Assembly: GCA_003248965.1 (NCBI GenBank) | Contig: QFQU01000011.1 | Location: 62,001-126,000, forward strand | Direction: 5' to 3' | Length of the DNA stretch: 64,000 nt | Source of the DNA: Brevundimonas sp. | Lineage (GTDB): Bacteria; Pseudomonadota; Alphaproteobacteria; Caulobacterales; Caulobacteraceae | Shown: piece by piece, positions 35,885 through 44,874 of the stretch | Layout: each line of letters begins with the position of its first letter | Numbering within the stretch: the first letter of the stretch is position 1 | The notes under the pieces: generated by a model | Databases searched by the model: none | What the model was told of the DNA's origin: nothing | The model's input: the letters and a program-made list of their open reading frames with translations, nothing else | Program-made: the position numbers and the translations under genes

Positions 35885-36058
35885 TTCAGCCTTCCGGGTA
35901 GCCCTTTCGCCTTGAAAAGGCTTCCGATTTTCACCCCTGGAAGCGGAGTGAAAATAAATGTCGAAACAGGCTTGATCGCAGAAAAGGCCTGACATAGTTT
36001 CCGCCGCCTCGCCGGGGGCCATCGCAAGATGAACCGGGCGATCCAGACCGCAAGGTCC

Positions 36059-36134
<76 letters not shown>

Positions 36135-36140
36135 ATTTTC

Positions 36141-36174
36141 AAGGGGTTAGCAGTTCCGCTGCTAACCCCTTTTG
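36141..36174 (+). terminator. Terminator of tRNA-Ala
   Basis: A perfect 13-bp stem AAGGGGTTAGCAG / CTGCTAACCCCTT (36141-36153, 36159-36171) with a 5-base loop and a TTTT tail, seven bases after the tRNA. Confidence 0.88.
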
Positions 36175-36524
36175 CTTTGGGGTAACATCGGGGTAACGAA
36201 CGGCGTTATTATTTTAGTTGTCTCAGGGCGTTTCGCCGGGTCGCTTCGGGTTCCGAAAAGCGGAGTGGCATTTCGAAGATCCTCGGATCGCCGTCTCGTC
36301 GTCAGTGCTCCGCAGCATCCCCTAGAGCGCGCCTAGCGCGACATCGACGATCACGGGCGTTGAAGGGTCGGCTGATCGTGAAGTGCATCAGAGGCCTTTC
36401 CATGCCGAAGCCGCGCTGATGGGCGGCTGGAAGCCTTACCGACCACCCTTTTCTGCCTACCACCTCACTCCATCTATAGGGCTCACTCCGGAAACCTCCT
36501 GCGGACCGGAACCCGAGGCGCGCG
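36175..36524. other. Left end of the mobile element, non-coding, with GGGGTAAC direct repeats
   Basis: About 350 bases separate the tRNA terminator from the first cargo gene. GGGGTAAC occurs at 36179-36186 and again at 36190-36197, as closely spaced direct repeats near a presumed attachment site; they could be integrase arm sites. No integrase gene is present here. Later sequence (36230-36500) has no gene I can support. The 36525 gene begins after CCGGAACCCGAGGCGCGCG. Confidence 0.4.
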
Positions 36525-37766
36525 ATGAAAGTCTTTTGGTCCTGGCAAAGCGACACCCACCAGGCCTCCGGCCGCCACTTCGTGCGTGCCGCGCTGGAGG
36601 CGGCCGTTGAACGACTGGTCGATCATCCCGGACTCGAGGACGCCGAGCGCCCCAGCGTGGATTCCGACACCAGCAATGTGCCGGGATCCCCTCCGATCGC
36701 GGAGACCATCCTGCGCAAGATTCGCGAATGCGCGGTCTTCGTCGCCGATGTGACCCCGATCGAGACGACGGTGGGGGGCAAGAAGCTTCCTAATCCGAAC
36801 GTGATGCTGGAACTGGGTTACGCCTTGGCAAATCTCGGTCTCGAGCGGATCATACTCGTGATGAATCAAGCAGAGGGCGCGTCCCTACGGGCTCTGCCGT
36901 TCGATCTGCGCCATTGGCGCGCCCCGCTGACATACGCCCTGAGACGGGACGCCCCGGACGATCAGAAGCAGGAGGTCCTCGCTACCCTGGTGGACGATCT
37001 AGTGGCCAGTGTCGGCCCCTGCCTCGCCTTCGTCGCCGCCAACCAAACGGCGCCCCTCCACCCGGAAGGAGTTCCTGCCGATCCGGGAGATCCGGCGATC
37101 TGGGATGGCGCAATGCCGACGGTCCGGGTCCGATCCTCGCCGATGCAGCAGGAATCCGACCTGCCTGTGGTCGCGGGCCCGAAGCTGTGGTGCCGGATCA
37201 TTCCCGCAGGGCCCGTGGAGGCGAGCCGGCAGGACGTCTCGCGACCCCGGAATGGATCCCTCAGCCTCGCGCCGCTCGGCGACTACGCCAACCTCTGGAC
37301 GGGCGTCTCGCAGGACGGAGCCGCAGCTTGGGTCTGGGAAGCCGGTCAGCAGAAGCTGAACGCCCTCACCCAGTGGTTCCAGGAAACGGGGGAGATCTGG
37401 GGTTTCTGGCCAGACGTCCTCACCGACTGGCAGGAGGCTTCGATGTTCAGCGACGTCTACGCCGCTAGAGGCTTGGTGCGCTCTCTCGACGTCCATGCCG
37501 CGACCTTGCAGCATTTCGGCGCCGCCTTCCCCTGGCGAATCAAGGTCGGTGTGCGAGGCCTGCACGGCAGCGTCCTGCCCACCTCCGGACGCATGGGGCG
37601 CTTGCAGGCCTTGAGCGACCGCGCGGTAGTTGAACGGATGATCCCGGCCTGGTCGGAAACCCTCTCCGGGGACATCGCCTTCGAGTTCATCGGCCGCGTC
37701 CACGATGCCTATGGCGCAACGAATCTGACACGGGAGGCATTTGATCGCATGCTGACGAACGGCTGA
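36525..37766 (+). CDS. TIR / deoxyribosyltransferase-like effector protein
   Basis: This 413-residue protein has an N-terminal domain of about 150 residues that begins MKVFWSWQSDTHQASGRHF, continues with ECAVFVADVTPIE (Asp75) and has NPNVMLELGYALANLGLERIILVMN (Glu96). Known TIR-like and nucleoside 2-deoxyribosyltransferase-like domains share this architecture: a glutamate in the ELGYA helix following a beta strand, and a bound nucleotide. Such domains are common in defence islands, where they may cleave NAD or read nucleotide signals. The C-terminal 250 residues are not recognised; they contain hydrophobic and tryptophan-rich stretches (LWTGVSQDGAAAWVWEA). It is convergent with a protease gene. 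A cyclase partner is not seen. The role is inferred. Confidence 0.62.
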   Translation: MKVFWSWQSDTHQASGRHFVRAALEAAVERLVDHPGLEDAERPSVDSDTSNVPGSPPIAETILRKIRECAVFVADVTPIETTVGGKKLPNPNVMLELGYALANLGLERIILVMNQAEGASLRALPFDLRHWRAPLTYALRRDAPDDQKQEVLATLVDDLVASVGPCLAFVAANQTAPLHPEGVPADPGDPAIWDGAMPTVRVRSSPMQQESDLPVVAGPKLWCRIIPAGPVEASRQDVSRPRNGSLSLAPLGDYANLWTGVSQDGAAAWVWEAGQQKLNALTQWFQETGEIWGFWPDVLTDWQEASMFSDVYAARGLVRSLDVHAATLQHFGAAFPWRIKVGVRGLHGSVLPTSGRMGRLQALSDRAVVERMIPAWSETLSGDIAFEFIGRVHDAYGATNLTREAFDRMLTNG

Positions 37767-37819
37767 GGCTGACGCGGCGGCCGCGGCACCTCGCCCTCCC
37801 CGGCAGACGATCTTTCCCA

Positions 37820-38704
37820 TCAGTGACGAGGGAAAAGCGCCTCCAGCCGGTCCGTCATCCAATCGAAAGCCGCCACGGGCGCCATATCGCCCGGCATCGG
37901 TCCGGCAGGATCGAAGATGGCCTTGAGAAGATAGACGCTGCGCTCAAGGGCCACGCTGTCGTCTCCCAGATCGAACTGGGAGGTCGCCTCACGGAACCGA
38001 AGGATGGCCGACGGATGGTCACCGCCGCCCCGTTTCGCCTGCTCGAACACGAACAACCAGGCTAGGGCGACGACGATGGCCAAGGCCCGAAACTCCCTCT
38101 CCTCACCCGCAGCCGTTTTCAACGCCCATTGGGTCGCGAAATTATCAGCGTCCCACTCCTGCCGAACCATCAAGTCGCGCCCAAACAGCTTCGTATGATT
38201 TTTGGTGATGTGTCCCAGTTCGTGGAGCATGATCCAGCTCACGGCGCCGAGCGCTAGGCTGGTGACCAGGCCGGGCTCGGTCCTCAGCGGCGCCTTGACA
38301 TCAGGCATGTCCAAGCTTTCCGGCCAGGGTTCGTCCTCCCCCATCAGCCGGCGGGCGTAGTCGACATAGTCGCCGAGCCGGAATTCCGCCCATAGGCGGC
38401 CCACATCGACCGACCCGGCTCCCCGCAGTTCCGGATGGCTGGCGAGCCAGGACCCGGCGTCGCTTACATGGAAGGCGGCGTGTGCGAGACACCAGATCCC
38501 GCCGAGGCCGGAAGGAGAGACGTACAGATGGCGATCTTCGACGACAGCCGCGAAGAAGGAGGCAAGGTCGCTACGTCGCATCTCGACCGGCGTGTCACCA
38601 AACACCTGAGCGGCAAGATCGTCGGCGCGTTCCGGCGCGATCGCAAAGGGCGCGGATGCCGCCATTCGCGCCAGACCCTCGGTCGCCTCTGAGGTGGTCA
38701 CCAT
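37820..38704 (-). CDS. HExxH metalloprotease, Lit-like (peptidase U49-type)
   Basis: This 294-residue protein has the zinc motif HELGH at 161-165 inside a hydrophobic helix (SLALGAVSWIMLHELGHITKNH), a downstream ExxAD-like helix RQEWDADNFATQWAL (183-187) and DHPSAILRFRE near 219. This spacing resembles Lit/U49-type peptidases and M48-like folds. The E. coli Lit protease cleaves EF-Tu in response to phage T4 and aborts infection. No signal peptide is seen, so it is probably cytoplasmic. GGGAGACAG precedes the ATG. It is 47 bases downstream of the 1,993-residue gene on the same strand, suggesting an operon. The family call is by motif only. Confidence 0.55.
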   Translation of the reverse strand: MVTTSEATEGLARMAASAPFAIAPERADDLAAQVFGDTPVEMRRSDLASFFAAVVEDRHLYVSPSGLGGIWCLAHAAFHVSDAGSWLASHPELRGAGSVDVGRLWAEFRLGDYVDYARRLMGEDEPWPESLDMPDVKAPLRTEPGLVTSLALGAVSWIMLHELGHITKNHTKLFGRDLMVRQEWDADNFATQWALKTAAGEEREFRALAIVVALAWLFVFEQAKRGGGDHPSAILRFREATSQFDLGDDSVALERSVYLLKAIFDPAGPMPGDMAPVAAFDWMTDRLEALFPRH

Positions 38705-38751
38705 AGTCTGTCTCCCGGTGTCGGCGGCTGCATGTGTTCACGCGGTCAGGC

Positions 38752-41700
38752 TCACACGGCACGAGCGGCTCGTAGCGCCTTCCAGAAGGGGCCGGCGAGA
38801 CGGACCGGCGTCCGGTCTATCAGGGCATCGAGGATGTCCCGAATCGCGGGCGCGGTGTCCGGACAAGTGTCGACCAATCGCGCGATGGCCTCGGAGAAAC
38901 GCTCCGGGCCGCTTCCCTCATAAGATCGCGCCGCAGCCGCGAAGGCCTCCACAAGGCCTTCGAGACGACCTGGGGCCTCCGAGGGCGCCTTCAGCCAAGT
39001 GGGGGCGAACGCCGACAATCGGGCGAGAAAGGCCTCGCTAACCTCTTCACTCGTGAACCGGCCGGCCGCCTCCGCGGCGTATCTCAAGGTTTCGACGGGC
39101 CTGTCGCGGGCCACGAGCGCCGCGGGATCGACCCGGTCGATCACGCCGTTCAATCGGCCTGCCGCCGCCTCGGGCAGAACCGGCAGGCCGACATTGAAGA
39201 GGAAGGCCCAAGCGTTTTCGTTGTCGACGGTCTCCTCCAGAACCTCCACGGCTTGGTTGAGCATCGCGTCAAGGTCGTGCCCGACCAGGATCGCTTCCGG
39301 GGTCGGGCGGTCCATCCATGTCGGCCCGACTTCGGGACGGGGGGCGAAGACGCGAATGGAGGGCCGAGGGTCCGATGCGTCCGGAGGCACCGCGAGACCA
39401 CGCGCCACAGTCTCGACCGTTTCCTTCGGGAGGGCCAACATATGCCCATCGTCGCCCAAGGCATATTCCAGACCCGCCATCAGAAGGGCCGGGCCGTTCA
39501 CGGCCGTGGGATGGAGGGACGAGTCGCTATGGCCATGTTCCAGGCGCAGGAGATCAACGCCGTCGAGCCGTGGCTTCTGGTTGCGGAAGAACGCGACCAC
39601 TTCCTCGCCGTCCAGCCCTAGCGTCCCGAGAAGATCCGTCAGCCGGTCGGCGAAGCACCAGGTCACGACATGCTTCTGCAGCGGGGACAGATCATCCCAG
39701 TCTTCCTGGCCGGCGAACGCCTGCATCCCCCAGTGCAGAAGCGCGATAAAGAGGCCCCCGAGGCGTGTGACAGCCTCGGCGGTCGCCAGAATTTCGCCGC
39801 CTAGATCCGCTTCCACTGAAGAAACAAGGCCAAGGCGCAGCGCGCGAAGACGCTGGATGCGAGCCATTGGCGTGATCGCACGCAACCGACCCAGGTCCAC
39901 GCCCGTCCATAGGGCGTCCGGCGGCGTAAAGGGCAGGCCCGCTATTCGGCCCAAGGCGGCGATCGACGGAAGATCTTTGCTGAGCCAGTCGACCGCCTGA
40001 TCCATCCGCGTCTCGGGATCCCGCCAACGGACATAGGTCAGCCAATCCCGGGCTGCGGGCGGTTCGAACGCCTCCACCCCGACGTCGTCGCCCGCCTGCA
40101 GAGCAGCCGCCACCCCGTCTAGGTATAGGCGCACCGAACGGTCACGAACTTTGCGGGCGAGCTGGATGCGGCGGTCCGGCTCGGCTTCGCCGAGGAGGGC
40201 GGCCTCGAGCTCGGACCGGTCCTCGGGGAGGATGTCGCACTCCTCGAACAGCGCCGCCAGGCTGCTCTCGCGTACCTCGGGATCCCGGCTGAGCAGGCCG
40301 AAGTTCGAATCCCTCAGACTGATGTGGAGATCGCCCGAGAGATCGATCCTCCAAGGCTCGTCCTGCGCCCGCCGAATCGTGACCCGCCCCTTTTCGTCGC
40401 TGAAGGGCGCCGCCCCGCTCTCGCCATTCATGGCATCGGCGACGGCGGACCAGAAGACGCTGGCCGCGAAGGTCTTGTCCTCGACCGTGATCGCCGTCGT
40501 CTCCCCGAAGCCCAGATCCTGCATGAAGCCCAGATCGGCAGACATGGCGTCACGCAAAGAGTCCGGTAGTTGGGTAAGCACCGCCCGAGTCAGAGCGCGC
40601 ACGCTCTCACGCGCCTCGGCGCTCAAGGTCTGGCCTTCCATATCGTCCAGTCGGAAGAGATCGCGGGCCCAGTCGATCGTACGGGCCGCCGTAGCCGGAT
40701 CTCTCTCAAGGCGATCCATCAGCACACTGTCATTCAGCCAGGCGAGGTAGTGTTCCCGACGCTTCCAGGAAGGGTCGCCATAAGCGCTACTGAGCTGGAA
40801 CGCCGCTGCGACGAGACCGGCGAAGTTCAGGGCGGCGACAGTCTCCGCCCCGTCGGCGATCGCATTGTCCTCAGCGCCGGCCCCGGGCCGAGGCAGCGTC
40901 TCGGCGCGTAGGCACCGCCAGATCCAGTCGCAGTGCGCCCGGGCGGTGTCCACGGAGATCTGCGCGTTCCATCGCGCGATCACGGCCCCTTCACAGATGC
41001 GCCGAAGATGCAGCAAGAAGGGCAGTTCGAGGGGGCGCTCGTCAGGTTCGCCCGTGGGCGTGAGCCGCAGCTTGTCGGCTAGGGTTTGGGCCAGGGCCAC
41101 GTTCCTGCGCAGGACCGATAGGCCCTGCGTCTCGACCACCACGCCGTCCCGCACCTCCGCCGCCGCGAGATGATAATCGATCTCGGCCGTCTCGATTGGC
41201 AAGAAGAGGGCGCCGCCCTGTCGCAACTTGGTCAGGCGGTCGAAATAGCCAGCGTCATCGATCCGTTCGGCCCGTCGGAGTTCACCGAGGATGTCGAGCA
41301 CCCCGACGATCGGCGCCTGTCCCGCGTGGGCAAAGCTGCTGAGGTAGCGATCTTCCACCCAAAGCCGGTTTTCCGTAGCCTCCCCGGCGGCGCTCATGAC
41401 CTCGGCCAGGGACCGGCCGACGGCGCTCCTGGAGAAGGCGTCGTCGTTGGGATCAATCTCCAGCGCCCCACGACCGACGAAAGCGTAATGCGCTTCCGCC
41501 TGTCTTGCGATCCGACGCCGCAACCGGGAAATTGAGAGGACCAGATTGGCGGTTCGCTGGAGCGTGTCCACGAGCGCACGGGTCCGCGCCAATGACGCCG
41601 CGTCCATAAAGACTGCATACGTCGAGGCCACGGCGTCGAAAGCACCCATCTCGAAGAGGCTGTCCAGCACGTCGTCGGTGAAGACCAGCATCACGCCGGG

Positions 41701-44700
41701 CAAGGGCCAGCTCGACGCGGCCGCGGGCGCGGAGCACGGCAGGGCCTCACGCCACCGTTCGAGCTGTTCAGACGAGGCCGCGCCGGCCGCTTCGATTCCG
41801 AAAAGGACCTGCCCGAGCGCGAAGCCATCCTGCGGCGTTTCACCATCGGAGCCAACCGTCCGGGCGTCCGGCGGCGGCTCCAGACCGATGCGGCGGCCAA
41901 CCTCCGCAAGGATCCGCCGCGCCGCCGTGCCTCGCCTTGGTTGATGATGGCGGGTGGTTCGCTCGATCTCCATCAGGGCATGCGAGGTCGCCGCTCCAAT
42001 GTGCAGCCGTGGCCCGAGGGCCTCCAGCACCGGCAGCAGATCGAGCTGATGTGCAATCAACAGGGCGCTGATGTCGAGATGGTAGCGGCGTTCCCCCAGA
42101 GGCGCGGGGTCGATCCCGGCGTCCTCGCGCGAACCGGCGCGCAGGAACAGGGGGCGAGGCGCGTGCGGCGTCAAATTATAGATTTCGGCCAAGCTGGCGC
42201 CGGAGGCTTCGGCCAGAAAGTGAGTCGGCGCGATCGCCCGCTTCCACTTGTCGTCCAGTTCCGCGGCCCGCTCGCGTCCTCGCCCCAGTTCCTCGACCAG
42301 CTCATCGATCGAGACCTTCCAGACGCCTTTGCCCTCATCCGCCAGTCGACCCACGGCGACGAGCAGGTCCGGCTTCTCTCCCTCGACTCCCAAGTTGAAG
42401 CTCAGACCGTACGCCTGCAGCGCCATGGCGTCGTCGAGGTCGCGGTTGACTGCGTGGCGCCAGAGATCGCGCGCGAGCTCCGGGTCCTGGGACACGAGGT
42501 TCTGGGACCAGACCAAGGCGTCCATTGGCTCCAAGGCGCCGCCTTCGAGCGCGGCCTTCACCTTCGGAATGGCGCCCTCCAGATCGCCGAGGTTCAACCG
42601 CAAACGGGCTTCCCGCAGCCCGTCCGTCACCGTCCGGCTATCGGCCGCTAGGGCGGCGGCGCGGCTGACCGCCTGTAGAGGATCGCCGACCTGGGCCAGA
42701 GCTTCGGCCTCCACCCGGCGCAGATCGAACGGGAGGCGGCCGCCGGGGAAGAGGCTCACGTCAGAGCTGAGGATGTCCAGCGCGCCAAGCGGATCGCCAT
42801 CGTTGTAGGCGGCGATCGCCGCGATACGGCTTGCGGCTGCGGTGGCGAAGCGCTGAAGGCCGGCGCGATGACGGGCGAGGACGCTCCACCGCTCGCCGTT
42901 GCTAAGGGCCGCAGCCTGGGTCAGGGCGGTGAACGGCGGCGGATCGGCGCTGATAGCCGATTCAAACTGCGACTCCGCCTGCGCCCAGTCGCCTGTCCTG
43001 TGGGCCGCTGCGAGCGTAGCGGGCACGATCTCGTCGCCGGAGGGCGCGGGGCCTAAGCGATCGCGGACATTCTCGACTTCCGCACGGACAGCCTGCGCCA
43101 CACCGGTCGTCAGGGCCGTCTCGACAAGCGCCAGCAAGGCGGGTTCGTCAGCTTCCTCGGTCAACCAGTCCAGCGTCTGCGCTTCGCCGGGCGCCAGGTC
43201 GCCCTCCTTGAGGGCCCGGGTCAAGGCGGCGCGCGATGAGGTCAAATCGACCTCCAAATCACGCATCAGCACCCAGCCAATAACCTGTGTGTCGCGCGGA
43301 TCGGCGGCGAGCATCCGGGCCGCCTGGTCGGCCGCCTCCTCACGCCGGGCGGGCAGATTGCCGAGGCAAGCCAGCACCCAGGCCTCGTCCGCCCACCGGC
43401 TCTGACGTAGCGGATCGCCGGCCGCCAGACGTCTGAAGCGTTCCAACGCCTGCTCCAGCCGACCCGTTGACGTATCGTCGCGACGGACCAGCATCCAGTT
43501 GAGAGGATTGGGGTTGAGAACCGTCGGAGGCGGCGCCAGCGGGGAGAGGGCCTGGGCGTAGAGGGCGGTCGCCAGGGTCCTGGAAATAGCCGTGTTGTCG
43601 GGGTCGATCATCTCGGCCCGTTCGACCGCGGCCAGACCGGCAGACCGCTCCCCACGCTGCAGATGAAGATAGGCGCGCAGCCGCAGCGCTTCGGGATCGT
43701 CCGCCTCCAGGGCGTCGAGATCGGCCTCCGCCTCCTGGGGTTTGCCGGTCACGAGCAGGAGACTCGCGCGTAGCGCCCGGCCTTTCGCCGTGGTCGGTTC
43801 GCCCAGCGCCGACAAGCCCGCCGCCGCCCCATGCGCATGCATGGCGATCAGGGCCGCCAGACGCGGCTCCACGCTCGGCGCATACCCGTCGGCTTCGGCG
43901 CTGAAAGTCCGAGCGCCGTCGATATCGCCCCGGCTCAGCGCTGCCGATCCCTGGAGCCTGACGATGCGCGATCTGAGATCATCGGGCATGCTGTCCCAGC
44001 CAACGCCGGTCCTGAGGTCCGCCAAGACGGCTTCGACCTCCGCGATGTCGCCCCGCTCAAGGCTTTTCGACGCGACAGCGAGGGTCTTCTCCGCCTCGCC
44101 CGTGAGCGCCATGGCGAAACTGTCCAGACGGTCCCTGAGATCGGTTCGGGCCGCGTCTTCCGTCCGCGCCGCCTCCGCATCCGTATCGTCGCAGATCCTG
44201 TCGACCCAGTCCCGACCGCCGAGATACTGAGACACCATTCCGGGCTGACGCCGCAGCTTCTCCTGGAGCTGCCGGGGCGACCAGACCTCGAACTCCAGGC
44301 CAAAGGTGGCGAACCGAGCCTTTGCCGCCTCGATGTCCGCAATTCGAACGCGATGATGGGTGTCGGCGGTGACGGCGAGAACGAACCGTTTCACCGATTC
44401 CGCCTTCCACCGGGAATCCCAATGCCGAAGGAAGTCATCGCACCAACCGGCGATCTCCCCTTTGACGATCTTCTGGTAGCGTTTGCAGGAAACGACGATC
44501 AATCCCTGCGGCGTCTCGCCGAACGCATCGATACCATACTGAGCATCGAAGCGGGTGTGGTAGAGGTCCGCCCGTGTGACGCCCGGCTCCTTGTCCAGCA
44601 GCGAACAACACAGCTCCTCGAAATCCTCCGAGGTCAGCTCGGCGAACTTCGGCGGATCCGCACGGCGCAGGCTCGGCGTCACGCTCTTGCGAGGTCGCGA

Positions 44701-44733
44701 ATCACTCTCCTTGGACGTCTCAGGCCGCTTCAT
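38752..44733 (-). CDS. Giant defence-like protein: Mrr-like nuclease, helical repeats, PIN-like domain
   Basis: This protein has 1,993 residues. Residues about 28-180 form a restriction-endonuclease-like domain: ELTSEDFEELCCSLL, Asp69 in YGIDAFGE, and Lys84 in IVVSCKRYQ (a D...SxK version of the PD-(D/E)xK site). Residues about 200-800 are repetitive helices of TPR type (GDPLGALDILSSD, GDPLQAVSRAAAL, GDLEGAIPKVKAAL). At 885-1190 a PIN-like nuclease pattern appears: Asp887 in HLDISALLIAHQLDLL, Glu922/924 in ALMEIER, and Asp1128 in VEDRYLSSF followed by VLDILGELRRAERID, with a large insertion. The last 800 residues are mostly helical and unrecognised. The layout suggests a sensor scaffold carrying two nucleases. 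The N-terminus sits in a perfect palindrome overlapping the ATG. Confidence 0.72.
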   Translation of the reverse strand: MKRPETSKESDSRPRKSVTPSLRRADPPKFAELTSEDFEELCCSLLDKEPGVTRADLYHTRFDAQYGIDAFGETPQGLIVVSCKRYQKIVKGEIAGWCDDFLRHWDSRWKAESVKRFVLAVTADTHHRVRIADIEAAKARFATFGLEFEVWSPRQLQEKLRRQPGMVSQYLGGRDWVDRICDDTDAEAARTEDAARTDLRDRLDSFAMALTGEAEKTLAVASKSLERGDIAEVEAVLADLRTGVGWDSMPDDLRSRIVRLQGSAALSRGDIDGARTFSAEADGYAPSVEPRLAALIAMHAHGAAAGLSALGEPTTAKGRALRASLLLVTGKPQEAEADLDALEADDPEALRLRAYLHLQRGERSAGLAAVERAEMIDPDNTAISRTLATALYAQALSPLAPPPTVLNPNPLNWMLVRRDDTSTGRLEQALERFRRLAAGDPLRQSRWADEAWVLACLGNLPARREEAADQAARMLAADPRDTQVIGWVLMRDLEVDLTSSRAALTRALKEGDLAPGEAQTLDWLTEEADEPALLALVETALTTGVAQAVRAEVENVRDRLGPAPSGDEIVPATLAAAHRTGDWAQAESQFESAISADPPPFTALTQAAALSNGERWSVLARHRAGLQRFATAAASRIAAIAAYNDGDPLGALDILSSDVSLFPGGRLPFDLRRVEAEALAQVGDPLQAVSRAAALAADSRTVTDGLREARLRLNLGDLEGAIPKVKAALEGGALEPMDALVWSQNLVSQDPELARDLWRHAVNRDLDDAMALQAYGLSFNLGVEGEKPDLLVAVGRLADEGKGVWKVSIDELVEELGRGRERAAELDDKWKRAIAPTHFLAEASGASLAEIYNLTPHAPRPLFLRAGSREDAGIDPAPLGERRYHLDISALLIAHQLDLLPVLEALGPRLHIGAATSHALMEIERTTRHHQPRRGTAARRILAEVGRRIGLEPPPDARTVGSDGETPQDGFALGQVLFGIEAAGAASSEQLERWREALPCSAPAAASSWPLPGVMLVFTDDVLDSLFEMGAFDAVASTYAVFMDAASLARTRALVDTLQRTANLVLSISRLRRRIARQAEAHYAFVGRGALEIDPNDDAFSRSAVGRSLAEVMSAAGEATENRLWVEDRYLSSFAHAGQAPIVGVLDILGELRRAERIDDAGYFDRLTKLRQGGALFLPIETAEIDYHLAAAEVRDGVVVETQGLSVLRRNVALAQTLADKLRLTPTGEPDERPLELPFLLHLRRICEGAVIARWNAQISVDTARAHCDWIWRCLRAETLPRPGAGAEDNAIADGAETVAALNFAGLVAAAFQLSSAYGDPSWKRREHYLAWLNDSVLMDRLERDPATAARTIDWARDLFRLDDMEGQTLSAEARESVRALTRAVLTQLPDSLRDAMSADLGFMQDLGFGETTAITVEDKTFAASVFWSAVADAMNGESGAAPFSDEKGRVTIRRAQDEPWRIDLSGDLHISLRDSNFGLLSRDPEVRESSLAALFEECDILPEDRSELEAALLGEAEPDRRIQLARKVRDRSVRLYLDGVAAALQAGDDVGVEAFEPPAARDWLTYVRWRDPETRMDQAVDWLSKDLPSIAALGRIAGLPFTPPDALWTGVDLGRLRAITPMARIQRLRALRLGLVSSVEADLGGEILATAEAVTRLGGLFIALLHWGMQAFAGQEDWDDLSPLQKHVVTWCFADRLTDLLGTLGLDGEEVVAFFRNQKPRLDGVDLLRLEHGHSDSSLHPTAVNGPALLMAGLEYALGDDGHMLALPKETVETVARGLAVPPDASDPRPSIRVFAPRPEVGPTWMDRPTPEAILVGHDLDAMLNQAVEVLEETVDNENAWAFLFNVGLPVLPEAAAGRLNGVIDRVDPAALVARDRPVETLRYAAEAAGRFTSEEVSEAFLARLSAFAPTWLKAPSEAPGRLEGLVEAFAAAARSYEGSGPERFSEAIARLVDTCPDTAPAIRDILDALIDRTPVRLAGPFWKALRAARAV

Positions 44734-44741
44734 GCATGAAG
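44728..44741. promoter_or_regulatory. 14-bp perfect palindrome over the start codon of the giant gene
   Basis: CTTCATGCATGAAG reads the same on both strands and includes the chosen ATG (44733-44731). It could be an operator or a structure that limits initiation. No clear ribosome site is visible between it and TAGGAGT-like sequence read on the opposite strand. Confidence 0.4.
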
Positions 44742-44874
44742 GGTAGGAGTTTCAATCGCGAAGTCGAACAACGGAATGCGTGAAGCGGACGCCCCGTCCA
44801 CAGGCGGATGGGGGCCGGTCCGCGGTTCGACCAATCCGTCAATATTCCCTGACGATCGCCCACCCTCGTGTCCA

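Noticed and set aside
36202..36524. A decayed integrase at the tRNA-Ala end
   Set aside because: I looked for tyrosine-recombinase motifs on both strands and saw none; only short repeats.
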